DNA of 33,621 bases from SZUA-430 sp034440175 (GTDB lineage Bacteria; Pseudomonadota; Alphaproteobacteria; Micropepsales; Micropepsaceae), in the NCBI GenBank assembly GCA_034440175.1, contig JAWXBO010000031.1, forward strand, positions 1-33,621, given 5' to 3'. The stretch's first letter is position 1. Every line of letters begins with the position of its first letter. Under the pieces are notes generated by a model. It worked only from the letters and a program-made list of their open reading frames with translations, did no database searches and was not told the DNA's origin. The position numbers and the translations under genes were made by a program. This document shows positions 13,851 through 23,282 of the stretch, piece by piece.

Positions 13851-16800
13851 CTACGGCCCAAAGCTGAAATCGGCGATGGTAATGGTGTTCGCACCTACGC
13901 CGTTCACGCCCAGCAATGTGATCGTATCCACGCCATCGATTGTCACCTGGGTATTTGCACCCAAATCCACAATCCCCACCCGCGCCGCGAAGTTCCCGGC
14001 GTTGATGCCAAGCGCGAACAAGTTCATCAAATCCTGCCCGCCGATCGGACCTGCGTCGAAACCAATGATCGTATCGGCACCAAAATTCGCTGCAAAGCGG
14101 AAGATGTCGTCCCCGTTTCCGCCATTCATGGTGTCGTTATTGAACCCACCTATGAGAATGTCGGCGCCCGCACCACCGTTCAAAGTGTCGTTGCCGATAC
14201 CGCCGATCAGTGTGTCGGCTCCACCACCGCCGGCAAGCGTATCGTCGCCTGCCAGGCCATTGAGGACGTTATCGACGTTGCTGCCGGTGATGGCATCGTT
14301 GCCCGAACTTCCATTGACGTTCTCGATCGTGTTCAGCTGATCGGAACCCGTTTCCAGGCTGCTCGCCCCCCCAGTGGCCAGATTGACCGTAGCGCCAGCA
14401 CCCGTGAGCGACAGATCGTAAAGGTCAATGCCCACTTGACCATTATAAGTGTCGTTGGCGTCGAGCGCCGTCGCGACGAACCTGTCGTTACCATTGCCGC
14501 CGTTCAGCGTGTCGTTGCCCGCCAAACCGGTCAGAGTGTCGTTACCTGTTCCACCGGTGATCACATTGGCCAGTATGTTGCCCGTGCCGGCAAAAATGCC
14601 CCCGCCTGCCGCCGTACTCGTCCCGTTGAAGTCGTTGGCAACGGTGTAGAGCAAGTTTTCAACATTCGCCCCGAGTGTATAGGAGGCGAGAGACGTCTGA
14701 ACCGTATCGGTACCGGCACCCAGCGCTTCGAAGACCGAGTCGAGAACGTCGTGCACAACGAAAATATCGTTTCCGATCCCGCCAATCATCGAGTCCGCGC
14801 CCAAGCCGCCATTGAGAATGTCGGCACCGTCCCCGCCATCAAGGAAGTCTCCGCCGGCAAACCCGTTGAGCGTATCATTGCCGCCAAGTCCGGAGATGGC
14901 GTCCACCCCAGCGGTGCCATTGAGAATGTCTGCCGCCGCCGTACCGACAATGGTGGCTGGAATAGCAACCACAGCCGCCGTCGCTGCCGAGGTCACGCTT
15001 TCAAGCGTTCCCTGACCATCGATGTAGCTCACGACCACACGAAGTAGCCGGCCAATCTGTGCCCCGTCCGCTCCAAAGGTCGAAGCCGTGGCCCCGGCGA
15101 CATTCGTCCACACCTGGGGTCCCACACCAGGTGAAGACTGCCATTGATAATTGAACTCAGCGCCAAGTCCATCGGCATCGACGATAGCGTTGACGGCCAA
15201 AAGTATTTGAGCCTGCGTTGGCGTCGTGTCGCTGATCTGCACCGTGCCAGTCGGCGCATCGTTGACATTTATGACCGCAGCCGTGGGCGCCGACAACACT
15301 GTCTCTTGTACCCCGTTCAAATCGCTGTACACCGCTTTGACGCGCAGGCGCACACCCGCTTGTGCATCGCCCGGCGTAAAGTTCGGTCCGGACCCAATGT
15401 CGACAAAAATGTCGGACAACGGAATCGTCTCGGCTTGCCAGACAAACGAAGGCGCCGTGATCGCGCCGGTCGGATTGAGCAATGTAACGTTGTTTGCGTC
15501 CGATATACCCAGTGACGAGACCGTCAGCAGCTGATCCTCCGTCGGTGTCGGATCGCTGATTGTCAGCAAGCCAGTCGGCAGGACGTTTCCATTTTCTTGC
15601 AATACAACCGTCTGATCTGCGAATTGCAGCCGCTCGATGTTACGAATGATGTCCGTTCCGTCGAGGCCCACATTGTCGCTGATGATCGCTGAGCCATCAA
15701 ACCCGGACGGACCAACCCCCAAGGCAATGGTATAGTTCGCCAGCACGCCCGAGAAGATCGCCGTATCGACATCCGTGGCGACATTGGATGTGAGAATCTC
15801 GCGAACGATCGATATAGCGCCGGGATTGATGGTGCCGGCAAACATCGCTCCTTGAAGTTCGCTCATGCTGTCGTAACGATTGACGCCGTCGCTGAGCTGA
15901 ACATTCAGCCAGGCGTTGCCATCGATGAAGTCGTTACCGCCTTTGCCCTCGATGAAATCGCTGCCGGCGCCGCCCAGGATAATGTTGCCGGCATTGAAGC
16001 CGGACGCAGCGATGGCTGGGCCAAGCAAATCGGCCAAACCGGTAATGAGCCCCATATCGGCGGCCGCAAGCGCGCCAAAGTTGAGCGCAAGTTCGACGGC
16101 GGTATTGTTATCGCCAATTAAGGTGTCGCTGAAATGCGAACCCGACAACCCTTCAACGGTCAAGAACCGGTCGAGAAGGGCTTGTGGATCGTTGATGGGA
16201 AGTGGGGCAACAATCGGGGCGACGAACGACATATCGGCGGTGATGCCGGTGGTTTCGTTCATATAGGTCGCCCAGTCGAAACCAATCATGCCTTCGAGGA
16301 AATCAACCCCCGGGCCACCGACTAAAATATCCATCCCGCCCTCGGCATGCAGATCATTGGGGCCGCCACGGCCAATGAGCACGTCATGACCGGCCGTTGT
16401 ACCCAGGTCGAACGGATTGCCGTTATCGCCGACCAGCGCGTCGCCTTCGGGGCCGCCTTCCAGCCAGTCATTGCCGTCATTGCCGATCAAGGTCGACGCC
16501 GCATCGGCCGCCAGCAAAAAGTCATTGCCGTTACCACCGAAAACTTCTTTCGGATCGCGGCCCGCGACCACAAAGTCATGTCCGTCGCCCGCAAGGATGA
16601 GGTCGAGAAGACCAGGGCCCGCATTGATAACGTCGTTACCCGCGCCGCCCTTGATGTTGTCGATGCCGCCCAGATCGGTGATGATGTCATCGCCGTCGCC
16701 GCCATTCAGACTGTCGGCGCCGTCGCCGCCCTCAAGACGGTCGTTGCCAGCGTCGCCCCACAGCGTGTCGTCGCCGATGCCGGAGATGAGAGTGTCGTTG

Positions 16801-19517
16801 CCTGAGGTGCCGCCGAGAACGACGTGATCCACGCCATTATATTGCAGAAAATTGGTGTCGGGCCCCAGCGTTGCCGGGTTGTTACGTAAAACTTCCGGAA
16901 AGAAAATATTTGTTCCAATTGGATCATCGCGCCCGCTAACGCCAAGGCCCGTGAATTGAATCAACTGATTGACCTCAAGAATATAGTTCGGTGTTGAGAA
17001 AACATCGCCGGGCAGATGGGTCGCGTCGGTGTTGTTCATCACCATTTGCGCAAACGAGTTGTTCTCCATTTCGGTGAGCAGATTGAGACCCGCAAGACGC
17101 GCCAGATAGTAGAACCGGTCGCCGTTCTGCAGCGCTTCCATCTGCGTTTCGAAAATGAAATTGAAGCTCGATCCCAGCAAGCCGCCAAACGGACTCTGCG
17201 CTTCGGCCAAACCACCGATCCAGAAGTCAATGGCGTCGACGCCGGTTGAAGTAAAGCCGACCAGATTATCGTTGTGACCGCCCGCACTGTTCAGGAAGTC
17301 GTAATAGTCCTGTTGCTGCAGCGTCCCCCCATTCACAGCATTCGTAACGATGTTCAGCGCCGCTGCCCGTTTGTCGACCGCACTAATTATATCGGAATGC
17401 GTGCCATAAGCCGCAATGAAGTTGACGACAGACAGCGGGTGTTTGGCGTGTTGCGCAAATTCCACCCAACTCTCATAAGGCTTGAGCTGTGCATCATTGG
17501 TCGCCGCGTAAAAGTCGCGACGCGCGGCATTCAAGGTTGGAATTCCGGTATCACGGCCACGTGCAATGTTGATGGCCGCGAGGTCGAGCGGCAAGCCCAC
17601 CAGATTGTTGCGCAAGGCCTCGGTGACGAACTCGTCGATTTCATTCCCGACCTGTCTCGTCATGCCACGGATGATCGCGCCGGCCGCCTCCGCCTGGGTC
17701 GGTCCGCTGGCCAGGAATTCGAGCGGGTTGAGGAATGCCGCGATCAGGCCGATCTGCTGATTGCCGGGTGCTATTCCTCCATCGCCCACGACGTTGAAAT
17801 TCGGATCATAGCGGTCAATCGTTTCGGTCAGCATCGAATGGCCAAAGCGATAGACCGTGTGCGCGAATTCGGCAACGATCGAAGGATCGATCTGGACGTT
17901 ATAGCCGGCGAACACGTTGACTTCGGGTTGAACCTTGCGGGCGAATTCCTCGAATACCAAATGCTGATACTGCATCTCGGTACCGAACTTCGCCGCCTGG
18001 AATATGCGCTCTCCGTTCCAGCCCGCATCGCTGGCGATCAGCGCGTCTCTCTCAAGCTGTGTGTCGATATCGGCAGCGTTCAGCGGGCTAAGGCGCCATT
18101 GATTGAGAAAGGCGATGTCGCCGGTATCGAAGGCCTGCTGAAGCACGACCGACTTGGTCTGTTCGACCAACCGATTGTGCTCGGCATGAAACACAAAGTG
18201 CACCGTCGTCAAGCCGATATTCTCGTTGCCACGCCCATCGCCAGTGATGAAATGCGCGTTGAGCAATTCGTTGTCGTAAGTGTTCGCTAGCCCATCATTG
18301 CCAAAGAGCCCCTCTAGCCCCAAATCGGCATCGGCGACCTTGCCATTATTTGGCGCCGCGTGATGGGCGATGTCGTCCATGAAGGCGTGGCCCGTACGAA
18401 TGGTTGCGGGTGGCAGCAACACGCCGCCGCCTGCAGGATTTCCTTCGACAACGATGTCGTCCGCGGTGTTGGCAATCAAATCGCCCCCCAAACCGGTAAT
18501 GATCTGGGCAAAGCCGTTCAGGCCGGGAATGAACTTGCCATAGGCATCCGTTCGCAGCAGTGGCACGTTGAAGACATCAGAATCGATCAGCTGGATTCCC
18601 AGCATGCTCGCCGCTTGCGCTTTGACGTCCGCCCATGTGGGCAGCCCCCCGCCAGGCGCGTCGAGCAAATTTCCGGTCGCAACGGGATCGCCCAAACCGT
18701 TCAGCACGTACTCGCGCAGGAACACCTGGTGCGAAGAGGCCGATGTGTAGGTCTGGTTCTGGTCGACAAACGAGGTGGTCGTGTTCTGCCCTTCATGCGT
18801 TGTGTTGTCGGCCGCTTCATTGACAAGGGTCAGGGGATTATCGACCAGAATGCCGTCTGCACCAGGACCCGCGAACGGTGTCGCGCGCGTCAGCGGCATG
18901 AAGTTCGGGCCGCCGACAACGTAAAGCGGATCGCCTGGCAGGATTGGAATGAACACTGTCCCCACCCCCGGACCGCCCTTGGTCAACAGATCGAGACCGT
19001 GATCGAAGAACTGGCCGAACAAGGTCATCCAGGAATTGAACGGCGCCGAAAGACCGACATCGGGGGTCACATTGGGAATCTCATAAACGAGACGATCATC
19101 AAGCGTGCCAAAGATGCCATCAATACCGGGGCTCGTGACTAATACCGCACCCGCAGCTGCAGCAGCAGCTGGATTGTTCGCCGTCTGATCGACGATCAGG
19201 TTCGAGATCAGCCGGGGGTCCGCATCGGCGACGCTGCCAGGCGCACCGTAGTTGGTGTTGGTGACAGGACCGAACACATCGCCATCGGCATCATTCAAAA
19301 ACACCGGGGTCGTCACACGCGGTAACAGGGTATCCGCCGCGCCGAAAAAGCTTTGCCCCGGCAGCAGATTGTTGTTCGTACCATCGACGGTGCGCAAGCC
19401 GAACGGCAGCGTCACGTCGGCAATAAGCGCCTGGATCGGCGTCCCGGCCGCGTTTTGCTCCGCGATCAGAATTTGTTGAAGAATGAATTCCAAATCGGAT
19501 TTAATAAAAGTGACCAT
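13851..19517 (-). CDS. Giant secreted animal-type heme peroxidase with RTX calcium-binding repeats
   Basis: From the ATG at 19517 (GGGAAA upstream) the protein has 1888 residues and no Sec signal. About 1-850 is an animal-type heme peroxidase. FGQFFDHGLD carries Asp172 and distal His173, GDGRGNEN carries Arg429 and Glu432, EHNRL follows, YRFGHSML carries proximal His560, and RGRDTGIPTLN matches the conserved RxRDxGxP motif. By comparison with myeloperoxidase (Asp94, His95, Arg239, Glu242, His336) the site is complete, including both heme-ester residues; the Met243 position is Asn. A first RTX block (GGxGxDxxx type) spans about 900-1215, two Ig-like repeats starting LTISDPTPT and VQISDTTPT span about 1310-1515, and a second RTX block runs about 1520-1830. 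The C-terminus resembles type I secretion substrates. No exporter genes are adjacent. The likely role is an extracellular oxidant-producing or surface enzyme; this is inferred. Confidence 0.92.
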   Translation of the reverse strand: MVTFIKSDLEFILQQILIAEQNAAGTPIQALIADVTLPFGLRTVDGTNNNLLPGQSFFGAADTLLPRVTTPVFLNDADGDVFGPVTNTNYGAPGSVADADPRLISNLIVDQTANNPAAAAAAGAVLVTSPGIDGIFGTLDDRLVYEIPNVTPDVGLSAPFNSWMTLFGQFFDHGLDLLTKGGPGVGTVFIPILPGDPLYVVGGPNFMPLTRATPFAGPGADGILVDNPLTLVNEAADNTTHEGQNTTTSFVDQNQTYTSASSHQVFLREYVLNGLGDPVATGNLLDAPGGGLPTWADVKAQAASMLGIQLIDSDVFNVPLLRTDAYGKFIPGLNGFAQIITGLGGDLIANTADDIVVEGNPAGGGVLLPPATIRTGHAFMDDIAHHAAPNNGKVADADLGLEGLFGNDGLANTYDNELLNAHFITGDGRGNENIGLTTVHFVFHAEHNRLVEQTKSVVLQQAFDTGDIAFLNQWRLSPLNAADIDTQLERDALIASDAGWNGERIFQAAKFGTEMQYQHLVFEEFARKVQPEVNVFAGYNVQIDPSIVAEFAHTVYRFGHSMLTETIDRYDPNFNVVGDGGIAPGNQQIGLIAAFLNPLEFLASGPTQAEAAGAIIRGMTRQVGNEIDEFVTEALRNNLVGLPLDLAAINIARGRDTGIPTLNAARRDFYAATNDAQLKPYESWVEFAQHAKHPLSVVNFIAAYGTHSDIISAVDKRAAALNIVTNAVNGGTLQQQDYYDFLNSAGGHNDNLVGFTSTGVDAIDFWIGGLAEAQSPFGGLLGSSFNFIFETQMEALQNGDRFYYLARLAGLNLLTEMENNSFAQMVMNNTDATHLPGDVFSTPNYILEVNQLIQFTGLGVSGRDDPIGTNIFFPEVLRNNPATLGPDTNFLQYNGVDHVVLGGTSGNDTLISGIGDDTLWGDAGNDRLEGGDGADSLNGGDGDDIITDLGGIDNIKGGAGNDVINAGPGLLDLILAGDGHDFVVAGRDPKEVFGGNGNDFLLAADAASTLIGNDGNDWLEGGPEGDALVGDNGNPFDLGTTAGHDVLIGRGGPNDLHAEGGMDILVGGPGVDFLEGMIGFDWATYMNETTGITADMSFVAPIVAPLPINDPQALLDRFLTVEGLSGSHFSDTLIGDNNTAVELALNFGALAAADMGLITGLADLLGPAIAASGFNAGNIILGGAGSDFIEGKGGNDFIDGNAWLNVQLSDGVNRYDSMSELQGAMFAGTINPGAISIVREILTSNVATDVDTAIFSGVLANYTIALGVGPSGFDGSAIISDNVGLDGTDIIRNIERLQFADQTVVLQENGNVLPTGLLTISDPTPTEDQLLTVSSLGISDANNVTLLNPTGAITAPSFVWQAETIPLSDIFVDIGSGPNFTPGDAQAGVRLRVKAVYSDLNGVQETVLSAPTAAVINVNDAPTGTVQISDTTPTQAQILLAVNAIVDADGLGAEFNYQWQSSPGVGPQVWTNVAGATASTFGADGAQIGRLLRVVVSYIDGQGTLESVTSAATAAVVAIPATIVGTAAADILNGTAGVDAISGLGGNDTLNGFAGGDFLDGGDGADILNGGLGADSMIGGIGNDIFVVHDVLDSVFEALGAGTDTVQTSLASYTLGANVENLLYTVANDFNGTSTAAGGGIFAGTGNILANVITGGTGNDTLTGLAGNDTLNGGNGNDRFVATALDANDTYNGQVGIDLYDLSLTGAGATVNLATGGASSLETGSDQLNTIENVNGSSGNDAITGSNVDNVLNGLAGDDTLAGGGGADTLIGGIGNDTLNGGAGADILIGGFNNDTMNGGNGDDIFRFAANFGADTIIGFDAGPIGGQDLMNLFALGINAGNFAARVGIVDLGANTQVTIDGVDTITLLGVNGVGANTITIADFSFGP

Positions 19518-20084
19518 AGTAAGTTTCCCATGAAAAAATCTGCGAAGTACCCGGCAGTACGGCCGCAAAATGCGCAAGACTGGCAAAATCGCCAAGGCAT
19601 TCTCAATTTTGTCGTTAAAATTGAAACGGTCTCCATGTGAACTGCTGTAGCGTGGTTAATCTGCAGGCTCTGCGCCATTTTCGCCGGGCCGCAAGGGCGC
19701 CCGCGAGTGCACGTAAATTCCCGGTCAGCTGGAATAAAAATGTCGCACAGGTTACGAAATAACCTTTACGCCACTTGCATTTCCAAAAGTTCTCTATATG
19801 TTCAATATAAGCGTAAAGTTTTTTATTACTTGACTGCGGCTTGACATTGTAAAAACTTCTGCGCGGGTCCACGGGCCTCCATCGTGATCCCGCGCGAAAA
19901 ATTCATTGCGGGTAAGTGCCCCGCATTGCGCCCTCAACCGGCGCTCGGCAACACACCCCGCTTCAAGACAACTCAACAAAATGGCGAAAAACCGGCTGTC
20001 CTGTGTCCACCACTGTCCGATGGCGAAAACCCTTCACCGTCAAAAGCTTATCCGCTGTCCTGTTCTGTCTCAAATGTCTCAAAG
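19518..20084. other. Gene-poor region upstream of the peroxidase gene
   Basis: I find no convincing gene in these 567 bases; the short frames lack ribosome binding sites and family features. It should hold the peroxidase promoter. Two inverted repeats stand out: AGGTTA CGAAA TAACCT (19749-19765), a possible operator about 230 bases before the start, and GCGCGGG (19861-19867) with CCCGCGC (19889-19895). The part at 19740-19860 is AT-richer than its surroundings. Confidence 0.5.
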
Positions 20085-20507
20085 TCAATCGCAGATAAGC
20101 TCGCCATATTGCGAACGCTTGTCGCGCTTGATGCAGGCTTCCGACGGCCCAACCCATTGCCCGTCTGGCGACCAAGACTTTTTCCCGCGTTGGGTGTTGT
20201 CATAAAAATCTTTTTCGCACTTCGCCGAGTTCGTCGGCCCGCTGGCATCCGGACGAAAGCCCAGATAATTGCACTTGATGATCGGCCACCACATTTCGCT
20301 CGGCGAACTTAAAACATGCCGGCGCAAATAGTCCGGCGCCCGCTTCCACCACTCCGGGAGCGTCGCATGCGTCTCTGTCGGCATGCGCTCTTTCGACAGC
20401 TCCAGAAACTGCGCGTCGGTATAGGGCGGGCCGTTATCGGCCACCTTGGCAGCCACCGCTAAACCCGATCCAAAAGCAAGCAGGGCCACCAATATCCACC
20501 GCAACAT
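20085..20507 (-). CDS. Small secreted hypothetical protein
   Basis: I do not recognise this 140-residue protein. The ATG at 20507 is chosen because GGAGG lies 6 bases upstream and it opens with a signal peptide (MLRWILVALLAFGSGLAVAA). The mature part is rich in Trp and charged residues (PEWWKRAPDYLRRH, SSPSEMWWPIIKC) and has four Cys residues (in IKCNYLG, AKCEKDF, EACIKRD and LICD) that could form two disulfides in the periplasm. The gene is divergent from nitronate monooxygenase with 67 bases between the starts. Confidence 0.75.
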   Translation of the reverse strand: MLRWILVALLAFGSGLAVAAKVADNGPPYTDAQFLELSKERMPTETHATLPEWWKRAPDYLRRHVLSSPSEMWWPIIKCNYLGFRPDASGPTNSAKCEKDFYDNTQRGKKSWSPDGQWVGPSEACIKRDKRSQYGELICD

Positions 20508-20574
20508 CAAAACCTCCACATTTCGCTCCAGGCACTGTAATGAATAAGTCCCAGCCTTGAAACGGATAAAATCG

Positions 20575-21549
20575 ATGACCGTGCACACTCCCATTTGCGA
20601 CATGTTTGGCGTGAAATACCCGATCTTTCTGGCCGGCATGGGCGGCGTCTCCTACGCCGGACTCTGCGCCGCCGTCTCCGAAGCCGGAGGCTTTGGCACT
20701 TTGGGCATGGCCGGGCGCACCCCCGATGAAATTCGTAGCGAAATGCGCAAAGTCCGCCAGCTCACCAAAAAACCCTTCGGCGTCGACCTCTTGGCCGCTG
20801 TGCCTGAATCACTCGAAAAAACTGCCGACATTATTATCGAGGAAGGTGCTGCCGCCTTCATCTCTGGCCTCGGCGTTCCACCCCGTCATCTCGTCGATCG
20901 CTTTCACGCTGCGGGCCTCAAAGTCATGAACGTCTGCGGCACTGTCCGTCACGCCAAAGCCGGCGAAGACGGCGGCCTTGACGCCGTCGTCGCCCAGGGC
21001 ACCGAAGCCGGCGGCCATACCGGCAAGATCGCAGGCATGGCGCTCATCCCGCAAATCGTCGATGCCGTCCGTGTCCCGGTGCTCGCCGCCGGTGCCATTG
21101 TTGACGGACGGGGCCTCGCCGCCGCACTCGCGTTGGGCGCGCAAGGCGTCTGGATGGGCACGCGCTTCATCGCCTCAACCGAAGCCCACGCCGGTGACCT
21201 CTACAAACAAGCCGTCGTCGATGCCGGCGACGAAGACACCATCATCACCCGCGCCTATTCCGGCAAGCCCATGCGGGTCTACAAGAACGACTATGTCGCC
21301 GATTGGGAACGTCGCCCGCAGGACATCAAACCTTTTCCAATGCAGGCGATGCATTCCGTTCAGGAAGGCGTCATGGGCGGCATCGGCGGCCAGATCGAAG
21401 GCCTCGATCGCAATCGCTCTGCCTTCGCAATCGGCCAGGGCGCGGGCGCAATTCACAAAACGCAAACCAGCGCCGAAATCATCCAGTCCATCATGCGTGA
21501 CGCGGATGCGATTATTTCCCGGATGCAAAGCTTGCGCCGCGCAATCTGA
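20575..21549 (+). CDS. Nitronate monooxygenase (2-nitropropane dioxygenase family)
   Basis: The 324-residue FMN-dependent TIM-barrel protein has the family's N-terminus (CDMFGVKYPIFLAGMGGVSY), the AVSEAGGFGTLG loop, the phosphate-binding QGTEAGGHTG motif with its His, LAAGAIVDGRGLAAALALGA and GVWMGTRFIAS. Such enzymes oxidise alkyl nitronates, toxic nitro compounds such as propionate-3-nitronate, although related sequences include enoyl-ACP reductases of the FabK type. The ATG at 20575 is preferred over an in-frame TTG at 20557. The 3' end overlaps the convergent VOC-GNAT gene by 38 bases. Family firm, substrate inferred. Confidence 0.88.
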   Translation: MTVHTPICDMFGVKYPIFLAGMGGVSYAGLCAAVSEAGGFGTLGMAGRTPDEIRSEMRKVRQLTKKPFGVDLLAAVPESLEKTADIIIEEGAAAFISGLGVPPRHLVDRFHAAGLKVMNVCGTVRHAKAGEDGGLDAVVAQGTEAGGHTGKIAGMALIPQIVDAVRVPVLAAGAIVDGRGLAAALALGAQGVWMGTRFIASTEAHAGDLYKQAVVDAGDEDTIITRAYSGKPMRVYKNDYVADWERRPQDIKPFPMQAMHSVQEGVMGGIGGQIEGLDRNRSAFAIGQGAGAIHKTQTSAEIIQSIMRDADAIISRMQSLRRAI

Positions 21550-22471
21550 TCCAGTCTTCACGCAGCAAGCCAAAGATCGCACTGTCCAGATAGGCGCCAT
21601 CCATAAAGAACGCCTGCCGCTGCACACCTTCGGCCGAGAACCCGCACTTCCCGGCCACACGAACCGACGCATGGTTTTGAGGATCGATGTCCAGCCAGAT
21701 CCTGTGGAGCTTCAGCGTCACAAACCCATGCAGGAGCGCCGCATTCACCGCCTCGCTCACCAGTCCGCGCCCCCAAAAGGACTTGCCAATAATATAGCCA
21801 AGACCCGCCATCGCATCACTTTCTTCGTAGAAATTGACGCAACCGATGGCCAGATTGCCGTCCTCGGTAATGGCAAATGAACTCTCCGGTTTGTTTCGCG
21901 GCACAAGATTGCGGGCAATGATCTGCCGGACGTCGGCAACGGACGTCACGGGCCCGTGCGCCCAAAACTGCATCGTCTCGCTATCGGCAAAAAGCGGAAA
22001 CAAAGCCTCAGCATCCGACAGGCGCGCCGGCCGTAGAATCAATCGCGCGGTCGTTAGAACCGGCAACTCACTCTCAACCGGCGATGCAGGCCCCTTGAGC
22101 TCAACCACCGTTCCAAACGGGTCGCGAATATAAAGTGACGGTCCAACACCTTGCGCGCCATATCTGGGTCCACGCTCAATCACGTTCACCCCGAATTTCG
22201 CCAGATGCTCAACGATCAGGGCTTCATCCCATGGCTCAACACGGATACAAAAATGATCAAGAACCTGGCGATCAGTGGAGCCGTCCAGCGTTGCATCGAT
22301 CAAGTCGATCAGCGATTGCCCAACGCGAAGTTGAACCAATCCAACTGCGGGCACCCGTCGCTCTTCCTTGGCGCCGATGACATCGCAGTAAAACGCCAGC
22401 GCCTCGTCCATACGCGCCACACGCAACACGACGTGATCAAGACAAGCCGGAGAGAACGGCGGACGGCTCAC
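21512..22471 (-). CDS. Fusion of a VOC (glyoxalase-like) domain and a GNAT acetyltransferase
   Basis: Residues about 8-130 form a VOC domain: LDHVVLRVARMDEALAFYCD with the first His, LDHFCIRV with the second, and YIRDPFGTVVELKG with the metal-binding Glu. Residues about 140-310 form a RimJ/RimL-like GNAT domain: TTARLILRPARLSDAEALF, the acetyl-CoA region near GKSFWGRGLVSEAVNAALLHG, and LDIDPQNHASVRVAGKCGF. There is no stop or frameshift at the junction, so this is one polypeptide. The GTG start at 22471 overlaps the LysE-family stop by four bases (GTGA); an in-frame TTG at 22489 is possible. The pairing suggests sequential action on one small molecule, perhaps detoxification or antibiotic resistance, which is inference. 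Confidence 0.85.
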   Translation of the reverse strand: MSRPPFSPACLDHVVLRVARMDEALAFYCDVIGAKEERRVPAVGLVQLRVGQSLIDLIDATLDGSTDRQVLDHFCIRVEPWDEALIVEHLAKFGVNVIERGPRYGAQGVGPSLYIRDPFGTVVELKGPASPVESELPVLTTARLILRPARLSDAEALFPLFADSETMQFWAHGPVTSVADVRQIIARNLVPRNKPESSFAITEDGNLAIGCVNFYEESDAMAGLGYIIGKSFWGRGLVSEAVNAALLHGFVTLKLHRIWLDIDPQNHASVRVAGKCGFSAEGVQRQAFFMDGAYLDSAIFGLLREDWIRLRGASFASGK

Positions 22472-23142
22472 CCCATCACACGTTGCCAAATCGCATAGCC
22501 AAGCAAGGATGCGCCCGTCGCGAATATGAGCAACCCGGAAGCCTGGTTCATTCGTTTCAGCGTTGCAGTCTCAATGGACTGATGAAAAATTCCGGTGACC
22601 GCAGTCACTGTGGCCCACCACAATATCGATCCGCCAATCGCCGATGTCACAAGCACCAGTGTTGCCAGCGAGCTCGTATGAAAATTGACGACTTCTTCAA
22701 ACGCACCGAACATCGTCGCAAAACCGACCATGGTGGCCGGATTGGTGACCGTAAGGGCAAATGTACTGGCCAAAGCACCGGCCAAATCCCCAACCGAGCC
22801 GCGCTGCATACTCCCGTCCGGGTTGCGCATTATTTCAGGCGGGGTGGCATAAATAAAGACGCGCAGACCATAGATCAACAGCAGCGCGGCGCTTGCCAGT
22901 TGCAACACGACGCCCATATCCTGGATCGCATCGAACACCCACTTCACGCCAAACCCGGCGATAAATGCAAAGATCCCGTCGCCCAAGGCCGCGCCAAGCC
23001 CGGCCAGAAACCCGTTCCACGGTCCGTAGGACAGGGTCCGCTTGATGCAAATGAGATTGACCGGCCCCAGTGGCGCGGCAGCTATCACGCCGATGACCAT
23101 TCCACCGCCAACAAGCGTGAGCCAGTCTATACCCCCATTCAC
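22468..23142 (-). CDS. LysE/RhtB family amino acid exporter
   Basis: The protein of about 224 residues has six likely transmembrane helices. The family motif near the N-terminus reads APLGPVNLICIKRTLSYG, followed by GFLAGLGAALGDGIFA, and the repeat-like NPATMVGFATMFG comes later. LysE/RhtB proteins export amino acids or related metabolites through the inner membrane. The GTG at 23142 has GGGGG nine bases upstream; a TTG at 23148 is the alternative. It overlaps the VOC-GNAT gene (GTGA), so the two are probably co-transcribed, and an exporter with a modifying enzyme would fit disposal of a toxic small molecule. The substrate is unknown. Confidence 0.9.
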   Translation of the reverse strand: MNGGIDWLTLVGGGMVIGVIAAAPLGPVNLICIKRTLSYGPWNGFLAGLGAALGDGIFAFIAGFGVKWVFDAIQDMGVVLQLASAALLLIYGLRVFIYATPPEIMRNPDGSMQRGSVGDLAGALASTFALTVTNPATMVGFATMFGAFEEVVNFHTSSLATLVLVTSAIGGSILWWATVTAVTGIFHQSIETATLKRMNQASGLLIFATGASLLGYAIWQRVMG

Positions 23143-23282
23143 TGGCAACTGCCCCCGGCACGAGAAATCATTAACGCATCCGCTTCAATGACACATGCTC
23201 CGGCACACCGCCAGAATCATCATTTGCACTGACACTGCCCCAAGCTGGTTAACACTTTCTTCGTCCTTGAAGTTCCAAACCC

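Noticed and set aside
14100..16830. Regular short DNA repeats suggestive of a CRISPR-like or minisatellite array
   Set aside because: They are the coding repeats of the RTX nonapeptides in the peroxidase protein; spacing is 27 bases in frame and there are no unique spacers.
19884..20312. Plus-strand frame upstream of the small secreted protein
   Set aside because: It overlaps the 3' half of the signal-peptide protein gene in antisense, lacks a ribosome binding site and looks low-complexity basic.
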